From Lachnospiraceae bacterium (GTDB taxonomy: Bacteria; Bacillota; Clostridia; Lachnospirales; Lachnospiraceae), in assembly GCA_017480445.1 (NCBI GenBank), contig JAFVAO010000069.1, forward strand, positions 52,603-116,602: a DNA stretch of 64,000 nucleotides. Direction: 5' to 3'. A model generated the notes under the pieces. The model did not search any database, was not told the origin of the DNA, and saw nothing but the letters and a program-made list of their open reading frames with translations. Positions 1 to 9,338 of the stretch are shown here, piece by piece. A program made the position numbers and the translations under genes. The number at the start of each line of letters is the position of its first letter. Positions within the stretch are counted from its first letter, which is position 1.

Positions 1-1
1 G

Positions 2-1987
2 TTGGCGCAGCTTGCAGGGGAGAGAGACATACTGGCGCTTGTCTATCTGTGCGAGGAGCGGGAGGCACGCGCAGAGGCTTCTGACGCGGCGGAGGCGGTG
101 GCCACGCTGACAAGCGGACAGACAGTGTATATTCAGGATGCAGTGTACGATGATGCGGCAGGCACTCTGTGGCTGCAGGTGTCTTTCTGGGACGGAGAGA
201 CGCTGCGCACCGGATACATAGAGCGCGCGTACCTGGCGTGCTCGGATGAGCGTTTCCTTGCATGGGAGCAGGCATTTCGGCAGAGCAGTGTGGCAGGTAC
301 ATTTGACGGAGTCGATCGGGTCTTTGCCGCGGCCGGTGAGGTCACGGCGGACGTGGCGCAGTTTCCGGCAAGCTATCAGAGCGGCCTGATGGCGCTGAAA
401 AGCGCCCATCCCCAGTGGGTGTTCGTACCCATGGACACCGGTTTAAAATGGGACACGGTGATCACGGAGGAGTTAAAGGGCGGGAAGAGTCTGGTGCACA
501 AAAGCTTTCCGGATTATACCAAGGACGGCGCCTACGACGACGGCAACTGGTTCTATGCCACCCGGGAGATTCTGGAGTATTACATGGATCCCCGCAACGC
601 GATGACGGAGGCAGGGATTTTTCAGTTTGAACTGCTGACCTACAACAAGACCTATCATACCGAGACGGCGGTGGAGAGCTTTCTGGCGAACACCTTTATG
701 AAAAGCCCGGACAAAGCGCCCGGGACTTCCATGACCTACGCCCATATTTTCTGGGCGGTCGGTTCCGAGGAGGGACGGGAGGTCAGCCCGTTCCATCTGG
801 CGGCGCGGGTATATCAGGAGCAGGGGAAGGGCACGTCCGGTTTGATCTCCGGCACCTATCCGGGGTATGAAGGATATTACAATCATTTCAACGTGGGCGC
901 CACCGGCACCACCACGGAGCAGGTCATTGTAAACGGTCTCAAATATGCGAAGGAGCACGACTGGACCAACGCGTATTACTCGATTCTGGGCGGTTCCGAT
1001 GTGATCTCTGCCAATTATATCAAGAAGGGGCAGGACACGCTGTATCTGGAGAAATACAACGTCAATCCCAAGGCGTACCACGCCCTGTACACGCATCAGT
1101 ATATGCAGAATATCTCGGCGCCTTCCTCGGAGGGAGCGAGCATCAAGAGGCTGTATGCGAACGCCGATTCGCTGGACAACAGCTTTGTATTCAAGATTCC
1201 GGTATTTGACAATATGCCTTCGACCGCGTGTCCTTATCCGACAGAGCAGAGCGCGACCAATTTGACGCTGAAGATTCCGTCCGGATACGACACGGTGATC
1301 TGGGTGGACGGCGTGCCGTATACCTCCCAGAGCGTGGACGGCGGGCGCGGCGTGAACGTGGAGGCGGAGAACGCGACTACAGCGGTGGTGTACAGCTACA
1401 CAAAGGACGGTGTGCCCGGCGGCATGTATGTGTGGACGCTCACCTATCAAAACGGTACCTATAAGGCCACGGCACAGACCGGGCTGCAGGATCTGGTCAG
1501 CTATCATGGGTTTTCCATGCGCGTTGCGGGCGAGGCGTCGATGCGCGTGAAATTCGGCATGGATGTCGACGGAAAGGCGCAGCTTCTGGCGGATGGCGTG
1601 AATGGCTATCGCCTAAAGGAATACGGTACGCTGATCACGACCCAGCGGGATTTTGCGGCAGCGCCGCTTGTGATCGGCGGAGAAGCCGTGGAGGGGGACA
1701 AGGCGTGGGCTGCATCGGACGGAAGCAGCGAGGCGGATGCCGTGTATGAGACCGTGGCGGGAAGAGCGCGGTACGTCACGCAGCTTGCGGAGATATCAAG
1801 CGGCGCATACAGCACCGCGTATGCCTGCAGAGGATATGTGATCCTGTCGAAGGATGGGGCGGATTATGTGCTGTACGGCCCGATTGTCTCGAAGACGATG
1901 CGTGGGCTGGCAGAGCAGATCCTGCAGTCGGGAGCTTACGCAGAAGGCTCCGACGCATATGACTATCTGGAGCAGATCGTGAATTAG
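2..1987 (+). CDS. Secreted SH3-like / N-acetylglucosaminidase (GH73-type), 5' partial
   Basis: The reading frame is open from the left edge, so the true start and any signal peptide lie outside the window. The first ~75 visible residues look like a bacterial SH3-like repeat (VYIQDAVYDD, GYIERAYL). Residues ~125-370 resemble the LytG-type endo-beta-N-acetylglucosaminidase domain: an 'ALKSAHPQWVF' entry motif, then SPFHLAARVYQEQGKG and GYEGYYNHFNVGA, where the Glu of YQEQ (about residue 273) sits at the position expected for the catalytic acid. The remaining ~290 residues are beta-rich, with a 'VIWVDGVPY' Ig-like stretch, and may be a wall- or glycan-binding tail. The enzyme would cleave peptidoglycan glycan strands outside the cell. 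A Wzy-like gene follows 41 bases downstream, so the enzyme probably borders or opens the glycan locus. Family assignment is fairly secure; the catalytic residue is inferred from motif similarity. Confidence 0.8.
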   Translation: MAQLAGERDILALVYLCEEREARAEASDAAEAVATLTSGQTVYIQDAVYDDAAGTLWLQVSFWDGETLRTGYIERAYLACSDERFLAWEQAFRQSSVAGTFDGVDRVFAAAGEVTADVAQFPASYQSGLMALKSAHPQWVFVPMDTGLKWDTVITEELKGGKSLVHKSFPDYTKDGAYDDGNWFYATREILEYYMDPRNAMTEAGIFQFELLTYNKTYHTETAVESFLANTFMKSPDKAPGTSMTYAHIFWAVGSEEGREVSPFHLAARVYQEQGKGTSGLISGTYPGYEGYYNHFNVGATGTTTEQVIVNGLKYAKEHDWTNAYYSILGGSDVISANYIKKGQDTLYLEKYNVNPKAYHALYTHQYMQNISAPSSEGASIKRLYANADSLDNSFVFKIPVFDNMPSTACPYPTEQSATNLTLKIPSGYDTVIWVDGVPYTSQSVDGGRGVNVEAENATTAVVYSYTKDGVPGGMYVWTLTYQNGTYKATAQTGLQDLVSYHGFSMRVAGEASMRVKFGMDVDGKAQLLADGVNGYRLKEYGTLITTQRDFAAAPLVIGGEAVEGDKAWAASDGSSEADAVYETVAGRARYVTQLAEISSGAYSTAYACRGYVILSKDGADYVLYGPIVSKTMRGLAEQILQSGAYAEGSDAYDYLEQIVN

Positions 1988-2028
1988 GCTGCCGGTGCGG
2001 AAGGATAAAGAGGAGTTCTAAACAGCGC

Positions 2029-3732
2029 ATGAACAGGAAAATGACAAAGGGGCAGAAAAAGACAAAACCACATGGGCAGGTGGCACACCGGGAGAGTGTG
2101 CCGGAGTCTTTTGCGCTTTTTTTCGAGTTCTTGCTGAAGTGTTTTTCCGTTCTCTGCGCAGTGCTGGTTCTGGGGGGATTGCCGTTTTATTATCAGGACG
2201 GTTATACCCATATCGGCAGCGATAAATCGTATTTTTTCCGCACGGCGACAGCGTATGTGGGCAAGGTGTTCCTGCCGGTGCTGGGACTCTATCTGGTCGC
2301 CGGGGTTGCGGCGGTGCTGCTGCGGCGGAAGCAGAAGCCGGACGGTGCCGAAATGCGGCGGGCAGGGGTCGTGCCGGCGGATTTTTTCGCACTGTGTTAC
2401 GGAGGTGCGGCGGTGCTCTCCTGGTACTGCTCGCGCTACCGCAGCACGGCGCTGTGGGGAACGAAGGGCTGGTACATGGGGATGGTGCCGCAGCTTGCGT
2501 TTGTGGCGTTGTATCTGTTGCTGTCCTTTTTCGGATGGAAGGCTGTCACCAAAGGCATCCTGTACGCGACGCTGCCGGTATCGGCTGCGGTGTTCCTGCT
2601 CGGATGTATCAACCGGTTTGACATCTGGCCGATTCCCATGGCACATGCCGGCCTGCCTCTCTACATCTCCACCATCGGCAATATCAACTGGTTCTGCAGC
2701 TATGCAGTGACGCTGGCCTTTGTCGGGGCCGGTCTGTTCTGGATGGATCGCGGGGCGAACCGGTGGCGTACCATCGCACTCGCCGTCTATGTGCTGCTTG
2801 CATTTGCCGCGCTGCTTTTGCAGGGCAGTGAGAGCGGCATCTTTGCGCTGGGTGTGGTGTTTGTACTGCTGTTTCTGTGGTCGTGTTTTGCGCAGGATCA
2901 GAAAAAAATGCAGCGGTTTTTCCAACTGGCAGCGCTGCTTGCGGGTGCGGGCAGCGGGATTTTTGCGTTGCGCCGTCTGTTCCCGGGACGGATGAATTAT
3001 ACTTCTTCCATAGGCGCGTTGTGCTACAGTCCGTGGGCGGTCTGTGCGCTTGCAGCCGCGGGAATCGGATATCTGTATGTCACACGTTTCTACGCGGGAG
3101 ATAGCCGCTTTTGCGCGCGGAATATCCTGCACCGGCTGGCGCGGGTGCTTGCGGTTGCGCTGCCGGTGGCAGCGGTGGTGTTCGTCGGCATGATCGCGCT
3201 GAATACGGCGCGGCCGGGAAGCCTGGGCGTCCTCTCCGGGCAGCGTGTCTTTACCTTTGATCGGAAGTGGGGGAGCTCCCGCGGTGCCACCTGGACGACG
3301 GGAATCCGCTGTTTTGCGGAGCAGGATGCGCTGCATAAGCTGACCGGCGTGGGACCGGACTGTATGGCGGATTTTCTCTATCATGACGCCAGTGACGCGC
3401 TGCAGAAGGCGGCGCGGGAGGCGTTTGTGAATAAGCGGCTGACCAACGCACACTGCGAGGTGCTGACAATCCTTGTCAACATCGGGCTGTTGGGCGCGAT
3501 CAGCTATCTTGGGATGTGGATCGGTCTGTTGAAACAGCTGCTGTCCGCGCGAAACGGCACATCGCCCGAGGAGGCTATGGCGCTGGCCTGCGGTCTGGGG
3601 GCGTTTGCCTACTGCTTCAACAATCTGTGGAGCTTTCAGCAGTCCATCGGCGCAGCGACGGTTTTTGCCGTGCTGGGATTAGGGATGTTCTGCAAAAGAC
3701 AGGCGTCAAAAGAAGGGCGAAAGAACGGATAA
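2029..3732 (+). CDS. O-antigen ligase / Wzy-like polymerase, multi-spanning
   Basis: This 567-residue protein has a basic cytoplasmic N-terminus (many Lys/Gln) followed by about a dozen hydrophobic segments. The signature is in the C-terminal half: a GVGPDCMADF stretch before a long extracytoplasmic loop, then 'NAHCEVLTILVNIGLLGAI', which matches the Wzy_C (WaaL/Wzy) pattern where an invariant His follows Asn. Proteins of this family polymerise lipid-linked repeat units or ligate them to an acceptor on the outer face of the membrane. Start ATG 2029 is chosen because it is the first ATG after the upstream stop and begins a plausible charged N-terminus; the ribosome site is only a weak 'aaggataaagagg'. 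A second, unrelated-looking Wzy-like gene follows at once. Which of the two polymerises and which ligates cannot be told from sequence. Confidence 0.78.
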   Translation: MNRKMTKGQKKTKPHGQVAHRESVPESFALFFEFLLKCFSVLCAVLVLGGLPFYYQDGYTHIGSDKSYFFRTATAYVGKVFLPVLGLYLVAGVAAVLLRRKQKPDGAEMRRAGVVPADFFALCYGGAAVLSWYCSRYRSTALWGTKGWYMGMVPQLAFVALYLLLSFFGWKAVTKGILYATLPVSAAVFLLGCINRFDIWPIPMAHAGLPLYISTIGNINWFCSYAVTLAFVGAGLFWMDRGANRWRTIALAVYVLLAFAALLLQGSESGIFALGVVFVLLFLWSCFAQDQKKMQRFFQLAALLAGAGSGIFALRRLFPGRMNYTSSIGALCYSPWAVCALAAAGIGYLYVTRFYAGDSRFCARNILHRLARVLAVALPVAAVVFVGMIALNTARPGSLGVLSGQRVFTFDRKWGSSRGATWTTGIRCFAEQDALHKLTGVGPDCMADFLYHDASDALQKAAREAFVNKRLTNAHCEVLTILVNIGLLGAISYLGMWIGLLKQLLSARNGTSPEEAMALACGLGAFAYCFNNLWSFQQSIGAATVFAVLGLGMFCKRQASKEGRKNG

Positions 3733-3735
3733 AAT

Positions 3736-3764
3736 TTGCCATTTATGGGGGTAAATGGTATAAT
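3736..3764 (+). promoter_or_regulatory. Sigma-A promoter, TTGCCA-N17-TATAAT
   Basis: A near-consensus promoter has TTGCCA at 3736-3741, a 17-base spacer, and TATAAT at 3759-3764. Transcription should start near 3771. It lies immediately after the stop of the preceding gene and before the second Wzy-like gene, so the long 5.4-19.8 kb operon can probably be started here independently of the upstream genes. Confidence 0.75.
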
Positions 3765-3798
3765 ATACTGTATGCATAAATTTTCGTGGGAGACAAGG

Positions 3799-5454
3799 AT
3801 GCAGGCAGAATGGCATGTGGATAAAAAGAGAATTTTATATACCGTCTGTTTTTTCCTGTTCTGCCTGATCGATCAGCGGATCAAGACGGGGAGCGGACTG
3901 GACGGCCAGATCGAAACCTTTCGTGCGCTGACCGGCGTGGGCGTGGCTGTGCTGACCTTGACGGGATGCCGCATGAGCCGCGTGAAGGCGCATAAGGCGC
4001 TCTATCTGGTGTGGAGTCTGCTCAGCGTGATCGGGGGCGCGTTCTTCGTTGCGCGCGGGCAGCAGGTGGTGTGGTTTGGGAATGCGCGCGCTGCGCTTGC
4101 GGCGAATGTGCTGCTCTGGGGCAATATTCTGCTCTACACGATATCAGGACTGTTCGGGAAGGAGCGGTACGGCGGCAGACAGATCGACCGGCGGTTTGCC
4201 TGTGCGTGGCTTGTCATGATGGGACTGATGTGTGTGTCCCGCAGCACGTATCATTGGCCGGCGATGTACCTGGTGATGTTCGGGTGTTTTTATCTGATGG
4301 ATTACGAGCGCGCGGATCTGGAAAAACTCTTTCTGGGGATGTTGGACGGCGTGATTCTCGCGTTCTTTATCCTGCAGGGATGGTGCTTTGTATTCCGCCC
4401 CTACGATGAGGTGCGCTATGTCGGCGTGTACAATAATTGCAATCTGAACGCGCTGTTTTATCTGACGGTGCTTGCCGCCGTGCTGGCGAAGCTGTTATTG
4501 CTGTACGCGGCAGACGACGGAAAAGCGCATCGCTTGGCAAAGCTTTTTTATATGGCCGGCGTGGGTGCATTGTTTGGATTTTTGTTTTTGACGGTGAGCA
4601 GGACGGGGTGGATGACCATGGTCGTGCTCACGTTCGTGGGTCTGCTGTTTTTACAAAGGCTGCTTCGGCCTTCGGGAAAGCTTGGGTATTGGTGCAAGAG
4701 TGTATTGCTTTTGGCACTGTGTTTTTGTCTGACCTTTCCGGCGGTGTTTGGCGCGACGCGTTATCTGCCGCCGCTGTTCCATCATCCGGTGTGGTTCTTC
4801 GGAGAGTGGAGCGAGGATAAGGTGCATTCTTGGGATCCGTGGGATTCCGAGAAATTCGTGGATCTGGACGAGCTGATGGCGATCGCCAATAAGCGCGTGG
4901 CAGCAGTGCTTGCGGATGTGCTGCACACAGATGCGGCACAGGAACCGGTCGGGGAGACGGATGGAACCGCGGTGGAGCTTCGGGAGAATCAGGAGCCGAA
5001 AGCGGTCTCCGAGATCCAGCAGCAGCTCTACGACGAGGCATTGGCGGCAGGCTACGCATTCCCCCCGGGTGTCAAAGCGGGTGCCGTGCAGGTGCGGAAA
5101 GCCATCTACCGCTATTATATCCACCTGTTGAACCTGACAGGGCACCCGGAGTCGGAGGAGGGGTTCCAAATGACCGCTACGCACCGCATCGGGCATGCGC
5201 ATAATATTTATTTGCAGTGGGGCGTGGATTTTGGCGTACCGGCGATGCTTTTGCTGATTGTGCTGGTGATCTGGACAATTGGCCGATTCGCGGCGGATGC
5301 ATGGAAGTCCCGTTCGGTGCAGAGCGCGGGATATCTGTTGTTTTTCCTGGTACCATGCATCTTCGGCATGCTGGAATACGCCTGGGGCGCGGGGAGTGTG
5401 ACGATCACCATGCTGTTCGTGGCGTGGAGAAGGATGATACGCAATGAGGATTGA
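3799..5454 (+). CDS. Second O-antigen ligase / Wzy-like polymerase
   Basis: From ATG 3799 the product is 551 residues with a short basic N-terminus and about ten to twelve membrane segments. A very polar extracytoplasmic region (about residues 335-450, rich in Asp/Glu/Gln) precedes 'HRIGHAHNIYLQWGVDFG', the His-rich Wzy_C-type motif. A longer frame begins at 3736, but that start would lie on the -35 element of the promoter, so it is rejected. ATG 3772 would be leaderless. ATG 3799 has GGGAGA at 3788-3793 and fits best. The stop overlaps the next gene by 11 bases, indicating translational coupling to the nucleotide-sugar dehydratase. Role inferred: polymerisation or ligation of the repeat unit. 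Confidence 0.72.
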   Translation: MQAEWHVDKKRILYTVCFFLFCLIDQRIKTGSGLDGQIETFRALTGVGVAVLTLTGCRMSRVKAHKALYLVWSLLSVIGGAFFVARGQQVVWFGNARAALAANVLLWGNILLYTISGLFGKERYGGRQIDRRFACAWLVMMGLMCVSRSTYHWPAMYLVMFGCFYLMDYERADLEKLFLGMLDGVILAFFILQGWCFVFRPYDEVRYVGVYNNCNLNALFYLTVLAAVLAKLLLLYAADDGKAHRLAKLFYMAGVGALFGFLFLTVSRTGWMTMVVLTFVGLLFLQRLLRPSGKLGYWCKSVLLLALCFCLTFPAVFGATRYLPPLFHHPVWFFGEWSEDKVHSWDPWDSEKFVDLDELMAIANKRVAAVLADVLHTDAAQEPVGETDGTAVELRENQEPKAVSEIQQQLYDEALAAGYAFPPGVKAGAVQVRKAIYRYYIHLLNLTGHPESEEGFQMTATHRIGHAHNIYLQWGVDFGVPAMLLLIVLVIWTIGRFAADAWKSRSVQSAGYLLFFLVPCIFGMLEYAWGAGSVTITMLFVAWRRMIRNED

Positions 5455-7312
5455 TGAGAAAATCACGTTAAGAAAACGTTTTAACAGAACAGTGGCACTT
5501 GTGCTTGTGGACATCATGGCGATCATCGTGGCATCCTTCGCCTCGCTCTATATTCGCTATGAGTTCAGCTTTCGGGCGATCCGTCCGATTTTTATCGATC
5601 ATTATGAGTGGACACTGCCGTTTAACATCTGCATCACGCTGCTTGTCTTTGTGCTCTGCAAAATGTATAAAAGCGTGTGGCGCTATGCCAGCGCGACGGA
5701 GCTGATTCACATTGTCTTCGCGGTGACGGTCTCCGCGGTGCTGCACTTGATTTTTTGTCAGGCGACCGGCTGGTATATGCCGCGCAGCTATTATTTCCTG
5801 TTCTGGGTTTTGCTGTTCGGGTTTGTCTGTGTCAGCAGATTCAGCTACCGGATCCTGCGGCTGTTCCGCTCCAAATACAGAGGGATCAATCAGTCCGCCG
5901 AGCAGAACAATGTGATGTTGATCGGCGCAGGGGCGGCAGCAAACGCTATTTTAAAAGAGATTGAAATGAGCCAGTATCTGCATCTGCAGGTGAAATGCAT
6001 CATCGATGATTCGCCCGGCTGTCACGGCAAGCTGCTGCGCGGCGTGCCCATCGTGGGCGGCAGAGACCGGATTGCGGATGCGGCCAGACAATATGAGATC
6101 GACGAGATTATTTTCGCGATCCCTTCCGCGAGTACGAAAACGAGGAAAGAGATTCTGGATATCTGTAAGGAGACGGGCTGCAAGCTGCGCGCGCTGCCCG
6201 GCGTCTATCAGCTGATCAACGGCGATGTGTCGGTCTCCGAGCTGAAGGAAGTGGAGATCGAGGATCTGTTGGGCAGAGAACCGATCCGCATCAATGTGCA
6301 GGAGGTATTGGAGTCCCTGCGCGGAAAAAAGGTGCTGGTCACCGGCGGGGGCGGTTCCATCGGCAGTGAGCTGTGCAGGCAGATTGCATCCCATCAGCCG
6401 AAGCAGCTGATCATTGTGGACATCTATGAAAACAATGCGTATGAGATTCAGCAGGAGCTGCTGCGCAAGTACCCGAAGCTGCATCTGCAGGTGCTGATCG
6501 CTTCGGTGCGCAACGCGGAGCGTATAGAGGATATTTTTGCAACCTACAGACCGGATATCGTCTATCATGCGGCGGCGCATAAGCATGTGCCGCTTATGGA
6601 GGACAGCCCGAATGAGGCGATCAAGAACAATGTGATGGGAACCTACAAAACAGCGCTGGCCGCGGATCGTTTCGGCGTCGAAAAATTCGTGCTGATCTCC
6701 ACGGACAAGGCGGTCAACCCCACGAATGTGATGGGCGCTTCCAAGCGGATCTGTGAGATGGTCGTGCAAATGATGAACCGCAGATCCAAGACCAATTTTG
6801 TGGCGGTGCGGTTCGGCAATGTGCTCGGCAGCAACGGCAGCGTGATCCCGCTGTTCAAAAAACAGATTGCGGAGGGTGGTCCCGTGACGGTGACACACCC
6901 GGACATCATCCGGTATTTTATGACGATTCCGGAGGCGGTGTCTCTGGTGCTGCAGGCGGGAGCCTACGCAAAAGGCGGAGAAATTTTTGTTCTGGATATG
7001 GGGGAACCCATGAAGATTCTGGATCTGGCGCAGAATCTGATCAAGCTCTCCGGCTACAGAGTGGATGAGGATATTGAGATCGTATTCACGGGCTTACGGC
7101 CCGGCGAGAAGATGTACGAGGAGTTGCTCATGGATGAGGAGGGCTTACGGAAGACTGCAAACGCGCGGATCTTCATCGGAAAGCAGATTGAATTTGATGA
7201 GGAGCTGTTCACAGAGCAGCTGCAAAAGCTGGAGGCGGACGCCGTCTCCGAGCATGCGGACATCCGGCGGGATATCAAGGAGATTGTGCCGACGTATCGG
7301 TATGAAGAATAG
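5444..7312 (+). CDS. Membrane UDP-GlcNAc 4,6-dehydratase (PglF/CapD/EpsC family)
   Basis: This 622-residue protein has four N-terminal membrane helices (residues ~15-140), a CoA-binding-like Rossmann region (VMLIGAGAAANAIL) and a C-terminal extended SDR domain starting at ~295 with the NAD-binding motif VLVTGGGGSIGSE. The active-site region reads LISTDKAVNPTNVMGASKR: the TDK triad is present and Met replaces the usual SDR Tyr, as is known for the large membrane PglF/WbpM class. The expected reaction is UDP-GlcNAc to UDP-4-keto-6-deoxy sugar with C5 configuration retained. The next genes encode an aminotransferase and a PglC-like transferase, which supports a diamino-sugar (bacillosamine-type) starter sugar. 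The start overlaps the upstream gene by 11 bases. Confidence 0.9.
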   Translation: MRIDEKITLRKRFNRTVALVLVDIMAIIVASFASLYIRYEFSFRAIRPIFIDHYEWTLPFNICITLLVFVLCKMYKSVWRYASATELIHIVFAVTVSAVLHLIFCQATGWYMPRSYYFLFWVLLFGFVCVSRFSYRILRLFRSKYRGINQSAEQNNVMLIGAGAAANAILKEIEMSQYLHLQVKCIIDDSPGCHGKLLRGVPIVGGRDRIADAARQYEIDEIIFAIPSASTKTRKEILDICKETGCKLRALPGVYQLINGDVSVSELKEVEIEDLLGREPIRINVQEVLESLRGKKVLVTGGGGSIGSELCRQIASHQPKQLIIVDIYENNAYEIQQELLRKYPKLHLQVLIASVRNAERIEDIFATYRPDIVYHAAAHKHVPLMEDSPNEAIKNNVMGTYKTALAADRFGVEKFVLISTDKAVNPTNVMGASKRICEMVVQMMNRRSKTNFVAVRFGNVLGSNGSVIPLFKKQIAEGGPVTVTHPDIIRYFMTIPEAVSLVLQAGAYAKGGEIFVLDMGEPMKILDLAQNLIKLSGYRVDEDIEIVFTGLRPGEKMYEELLMDEEGLRKTANARIFIGKQIEFDEELFTEQLQKLEADAVSEHADIRRDIKEIVPTYRYEE

Positions 7313-7324
7313 GGGGTAGCAGAT

Positions 7325-8575
7325 ATGGTTGACGGAAAATGGGAGGATATCAAACCGTTTGAAACACGCCTGTGGCTGTCGTCGCCGACGATGCACGGGG
7401 AGGAACTCAAATACATTACGGAGGCGTATGAGGCCAACTGGATGTCCACGCTGGGCGCCAATATCGACGAGGCGGAAAACGAGGCGCAGGCGCTGTTGGG
7501 GATTCCCTATGCGGTGGCGCTGTCCTCCGGAACCGCCGCGCTGCACATGGCGGTGAAGCTGGCGGGCGTAAAGCCGGGCGACCATGTATTTTGCTCGGAT
7601 ATGACCTTTGGCGCCACGGTGAATCCGGTGGTCTATGAGGGAGGCGTGCCGGTGTTTATCGACACGGAGCCGGACACGTGGAATATGGATCCGGAGGCGC
7701 TGCGGCAGGCTTTTGCGCTGTATCCCGAGACGCGTGTGATTGTGGTGGCGCATTTGTACGGCGTACCCTGCAAGATGGACGAGATCCGGGCGATTGCGGA
7801 TGCGCACGGCGCGGTGATCATTGAGGATGCGGCGGAATCTCTCGGCGCGACCTACAAGGGAAAACAGACCGGTAATTTCGGAGATTACAGCTGCATCAGT
7901 TTTAACGGCAACAAGATCATCACCGGTTCCACGGGCGGGATGCTGCTCACAAAGTCCGCCGAGGATGCGGAGAAGGTGCGCAAATGGTCCACCCAGAGCA
8001 GGGAACGGGCTCCCTGGTATCAACATGAGGAACTGGGATATAATTATCGCATGAGCAATGTGGTGGCGGGCGTGGTGCGCGGACAGCTGCCGCATCTGGA
8101 GGAACATCGGCTACAAAAAAAAGCGGTCTATGAACGATACAAAGAGGGCTTTGCGGATCTGCCGGTGCGGATGAACCCGTATGACGCCGAGACGAGCGAG
8201 CCGAATTTCTGGCTCTCCTGCCTGTTGATCGATGAGGAGGGGATGTGCAGACAGGTGCGGAGTGAGACTGAGGCGATGTATCAGCCGGAGCACGGCAAGA
8301 GCTGCCCGACAGAGATTCTGGAGACATTGGCGGGCTACAACGCCGAGGGACGTCCGATCTGGAAACCGATGCATATGCAGCCCATTTACCGCATGCATCC
8401 GTTTGTGACGGCAGAGGGCAATGGCAGGGCGCGAACCAACGCTTACATCCCGGGCGGATGTGTGGATGTGGGCATGGATATTTTCCGGAGAGGCTTATGT
8501 CTGCCCAGCGATAACAAAATGACACCCGCACAGCAGGACGTTGTGATTGAGATGGTCAAGAGATGTTTTGCATGA
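7325..8575 (+). CDS. DegT/DnrJ/EryC1 PLP aminotransferase (EpsN/PglE-like)
   Basis: The 416-residue protein has the full sugar-aminotransferase fold: SSGTAALHMA (PLP phosphate contact, ~residues 65-75), VIIEDAAESLGA (Asp for the pyridine nitrogen), and SFNGNKIITGSTGGM with the Schiff-base Lys at about residue 201. It is expected to aminate the 4-keto sugar made by the preceding dehydratase, using glutamate. The first lines (LSSPTMHGEEL) closely resemble the EpsN/PglE group. It is preceded by a good AGGGGGTAGCAG ribosome site 12 bases downstream of the dehydratase stop. An insertion near residues 300-325 (MYQPEHGKSCPTE) may be group-specific. The exact sugar product is inferred from neighbours. 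Confidence 0.88.
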   Translation: MVDGKWEDIKPFETRLWLSSPTMHGEELKYITEAYEANWMSTLGANIDEAENEAQALLGIPYAVALSSGTAALHMAVKLAGVKPGDHVFCSDMTFGATVNPVVYEGGVPVFIDTEPDTWNMDPEALRQAFALYPETRVIVVAHLYGVPCKMDEIRAIADAHGAVIIEDAAESLGATYKGKQTGNFGDYSCISFNGNKIITGSTGGMLLTKSAEDAEKVRKWSTQSRERAPWYQHEELGYNYRMSNVVAGVVRGQLPHLEEHRLQKKAVYERYKEGFADLPVRMNPYDAETSEPNFWLSCLLIDEEGMCRQVRSETEAMYQPEHGKSCPTEILETLAGYNAEGRPIWKPMHMQPIYRMHPFVTAEGNGRARTNAYIPGGCVDVGMDIFRRGLCLPSDNKMTPAQQDVVIEMVKRCFA

Positions 8576-8588
8576 TGAGGAAACGGAT

Positions 8589-9338
8589 ATGAACAGATTA
8601 AAAAAATGGGTGCAGTTTATACTGTTTGCCGGTGCGGGCGCTGCGGCCGCGGCATGTGTGATCGAGAAAATGCAGGAGAAAGCGGAGCCGAGAGAGACTG
8701 TGCTTGCACACACCGACTGGGGCATCTATGAAACCTGGCTCAAGCGGTCGATCGACGCGTTTCTGGCGGCGGTGGGACTGATTGCACTCAGTCCGGTGCT
8801 GGCGGTCACGGCGCTTGTGGTGCGCGTGAAGCTGGGGACGCCGGTATTGTTTGCCCAGGAACGTCCCGGCAGAGACGAGCGGCTTTTTCGGCTGTATAAG
8901 TTCCGGACGATGACGGACGCGCGGGATGCGGACGGTGCACTATTGCCGGATGAGGAGCGGTTGACCGCGACCGGCAACCTGCTGCGCAGCACTTCGCTGG
9001 ACGAGCTGCCGGAGCTGTTCAATATCCTGAAGGGCGATATGGCGCTTGTCGGACCGCGTCCGTTGCTGGTGCGCTATCTGGATCGCTATGATGCGTTTCA
9101 GCGCAGGCGCCACGAGGTCAGACCGGGTTTAACCGGCTATGCGCAGGTGCATGGGCGCAACAGTATCTCCTGGCAGGAAAAATTCCGCATGGATGTACGC
9201 TATGTGGATCATATCACCTTTTGGGAAGATCTTCGGATTGTGCTGGATACGATCCGGACGGTGGTGAAGCGCGAGGGGATCAGCTCCGGGACGTCGGCCA
9301 CGATGGAAGAGTTTATGGGAAATGAGGTAGAGGATTGA
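8589..9338 (+). CDS. Initiating phosphoglycosyltransferase (EpsL/PglC/WcaJ family)
   Basis: This is a bacterial sugar transferase of 249 residues from ATG 8589, which has GAGGAAACGG just upstream; a start 42 bases earlier would sit inside the aminotransferase gene. An extra ~45-residue N-terminal part with one hydrophobic stretch precedes the standard core: the re-entrant helix (DAFLAAVGLIALSPVL), then ERPGRDERLFRLYKFRTMTD, RSTSLDELPELFNILKGDM, GPRPLL and RPGLTGYAQVHGRNS. The family moves a phospho-sugar from its UDP donor to undecaprenyl phosphate, committing the repeat unit to the membrane. With the two preceding genes this forms the PglF-PglE-PglC-like starter module. Its stop overlaps the next start (TGATG). 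Confidence 0.9.
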   Translation: MNRLKKWVQFILFAGAGAAAAACVIEKMQEKAEPRETVLAHTDWGIYETWLKRSIDAFLAAVGLIALSPVLAVTALVVRVKLGTPVLFAQERPGRDERLFRLYKFRTMTDARDADGALLPDEERLTATGNLLRSTSLDELPELFNILKGDMALVGPRPLLVRYLDRYDAFQRRRHEVRPGLTGYAQVHGRNSISWQEKFRMDVRYVDHITFWEDLRIVLDTIRTVVKREGISSGTSATMEEFMGNEVED

